From NCBI GenBank assembly GCA_050309585.1, contig JBNRML010000018.1, forward strand, positions 1 through 14,050: DNA of 14,050 bases, read 5' to 3'. Below the pieces are notes generated by a model. That model was not told the origin of the DNA, ran no database searches, and worked only from the letters and a program-made list of their open reading frames with translations. Below are positions 14,043-14,050 of this stretch, piece by piece. The stretch comes from Bovifimicola sp050309585. GTDB lineage: Bacteria; Bacillota; Clostridia; Lachnospirales; Lachnospiraceae. The first letter of the stretch is position 1. Every line of letters starts with the position of its first letter. The position numbers were made by a program, and so were the translations under genes.

Positions 14043-14050
14043 ATTTAATG

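Overview
The window is an ordinary chromosomal segment of a low-GC, Gram-positive, endospore-forming Firmicute, most likely a Lachnospiraceae-type clostridium. The pointers are the spore germination protease (gpr), the comEC-holA-rpsT-gpr neighbourhood typical of Clostridia, lipoprotein signals, strong GGAGG-type ribosome binding sites and AT-rich intergenic DNA. I see no phage, IS element, CRISPR array, tRNA or rRNA gene.

Layout: every protein gene except rpsT lies on the minus strand, so transcription mostly runs from right to left. (1) 13995-9143 is the arginine/ornithine block argC-argJ-argB-argD, covering steps 2-5 of the acetylated ornithine pathway, with ArgJ recycling the acetyl group. 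Two of its intercistronic gaps hold unusual small repeats: a degenerate 18-bp tandem repeat between argC and argJ (12851-12917), and a three-unit, 62-63-bp array of hairpin-forming repeats between argJ and argB (11295-11457). (2) 9133-2738 runs comEA (SLBB plus helix-hairpin-helix, as a predicted lipoprotein), an OmpR-family response regulator, a HAMP histidine kinase, a GerMN-domain lipoprotein whose start overlaps the kinase stop (TAATG), and comEC. The two DNA-uptake genes therefore bracket a two-component system and its coupled lipoprotein. (3) 2741-1684 is holA (DNA polymerase III delta) behind its own promoter, which overlaps the comEC stop codon. (4) rpsT (ribosomal protein S20) is the only plus-strand gene. 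It converges on holA at a shared bidirectional terminator (1605-1640) and diverges from gpr. (5) gpr runs off to the left and is followed at the window edge by the first 20 codons of a GTG-started gene that is probably spoIIP.

Functionally the window combines arginine biosynthesis, DNA uptake and replication housekeeping, an envelope-sensing two-component unit, and the start of a forespore gene pair. The gene content is well-known families. The parts worth a second look are the repeat arrays in the arg operon, the response regulator/kinase/GerMN-lipoprotein unit between comEA and comEC (similar in layout to actinobacterial mtrA-mtrB-lpqB), the lipobox on ComEA, and several non-ATG starts. I did not find a convincing new multi-gene system.
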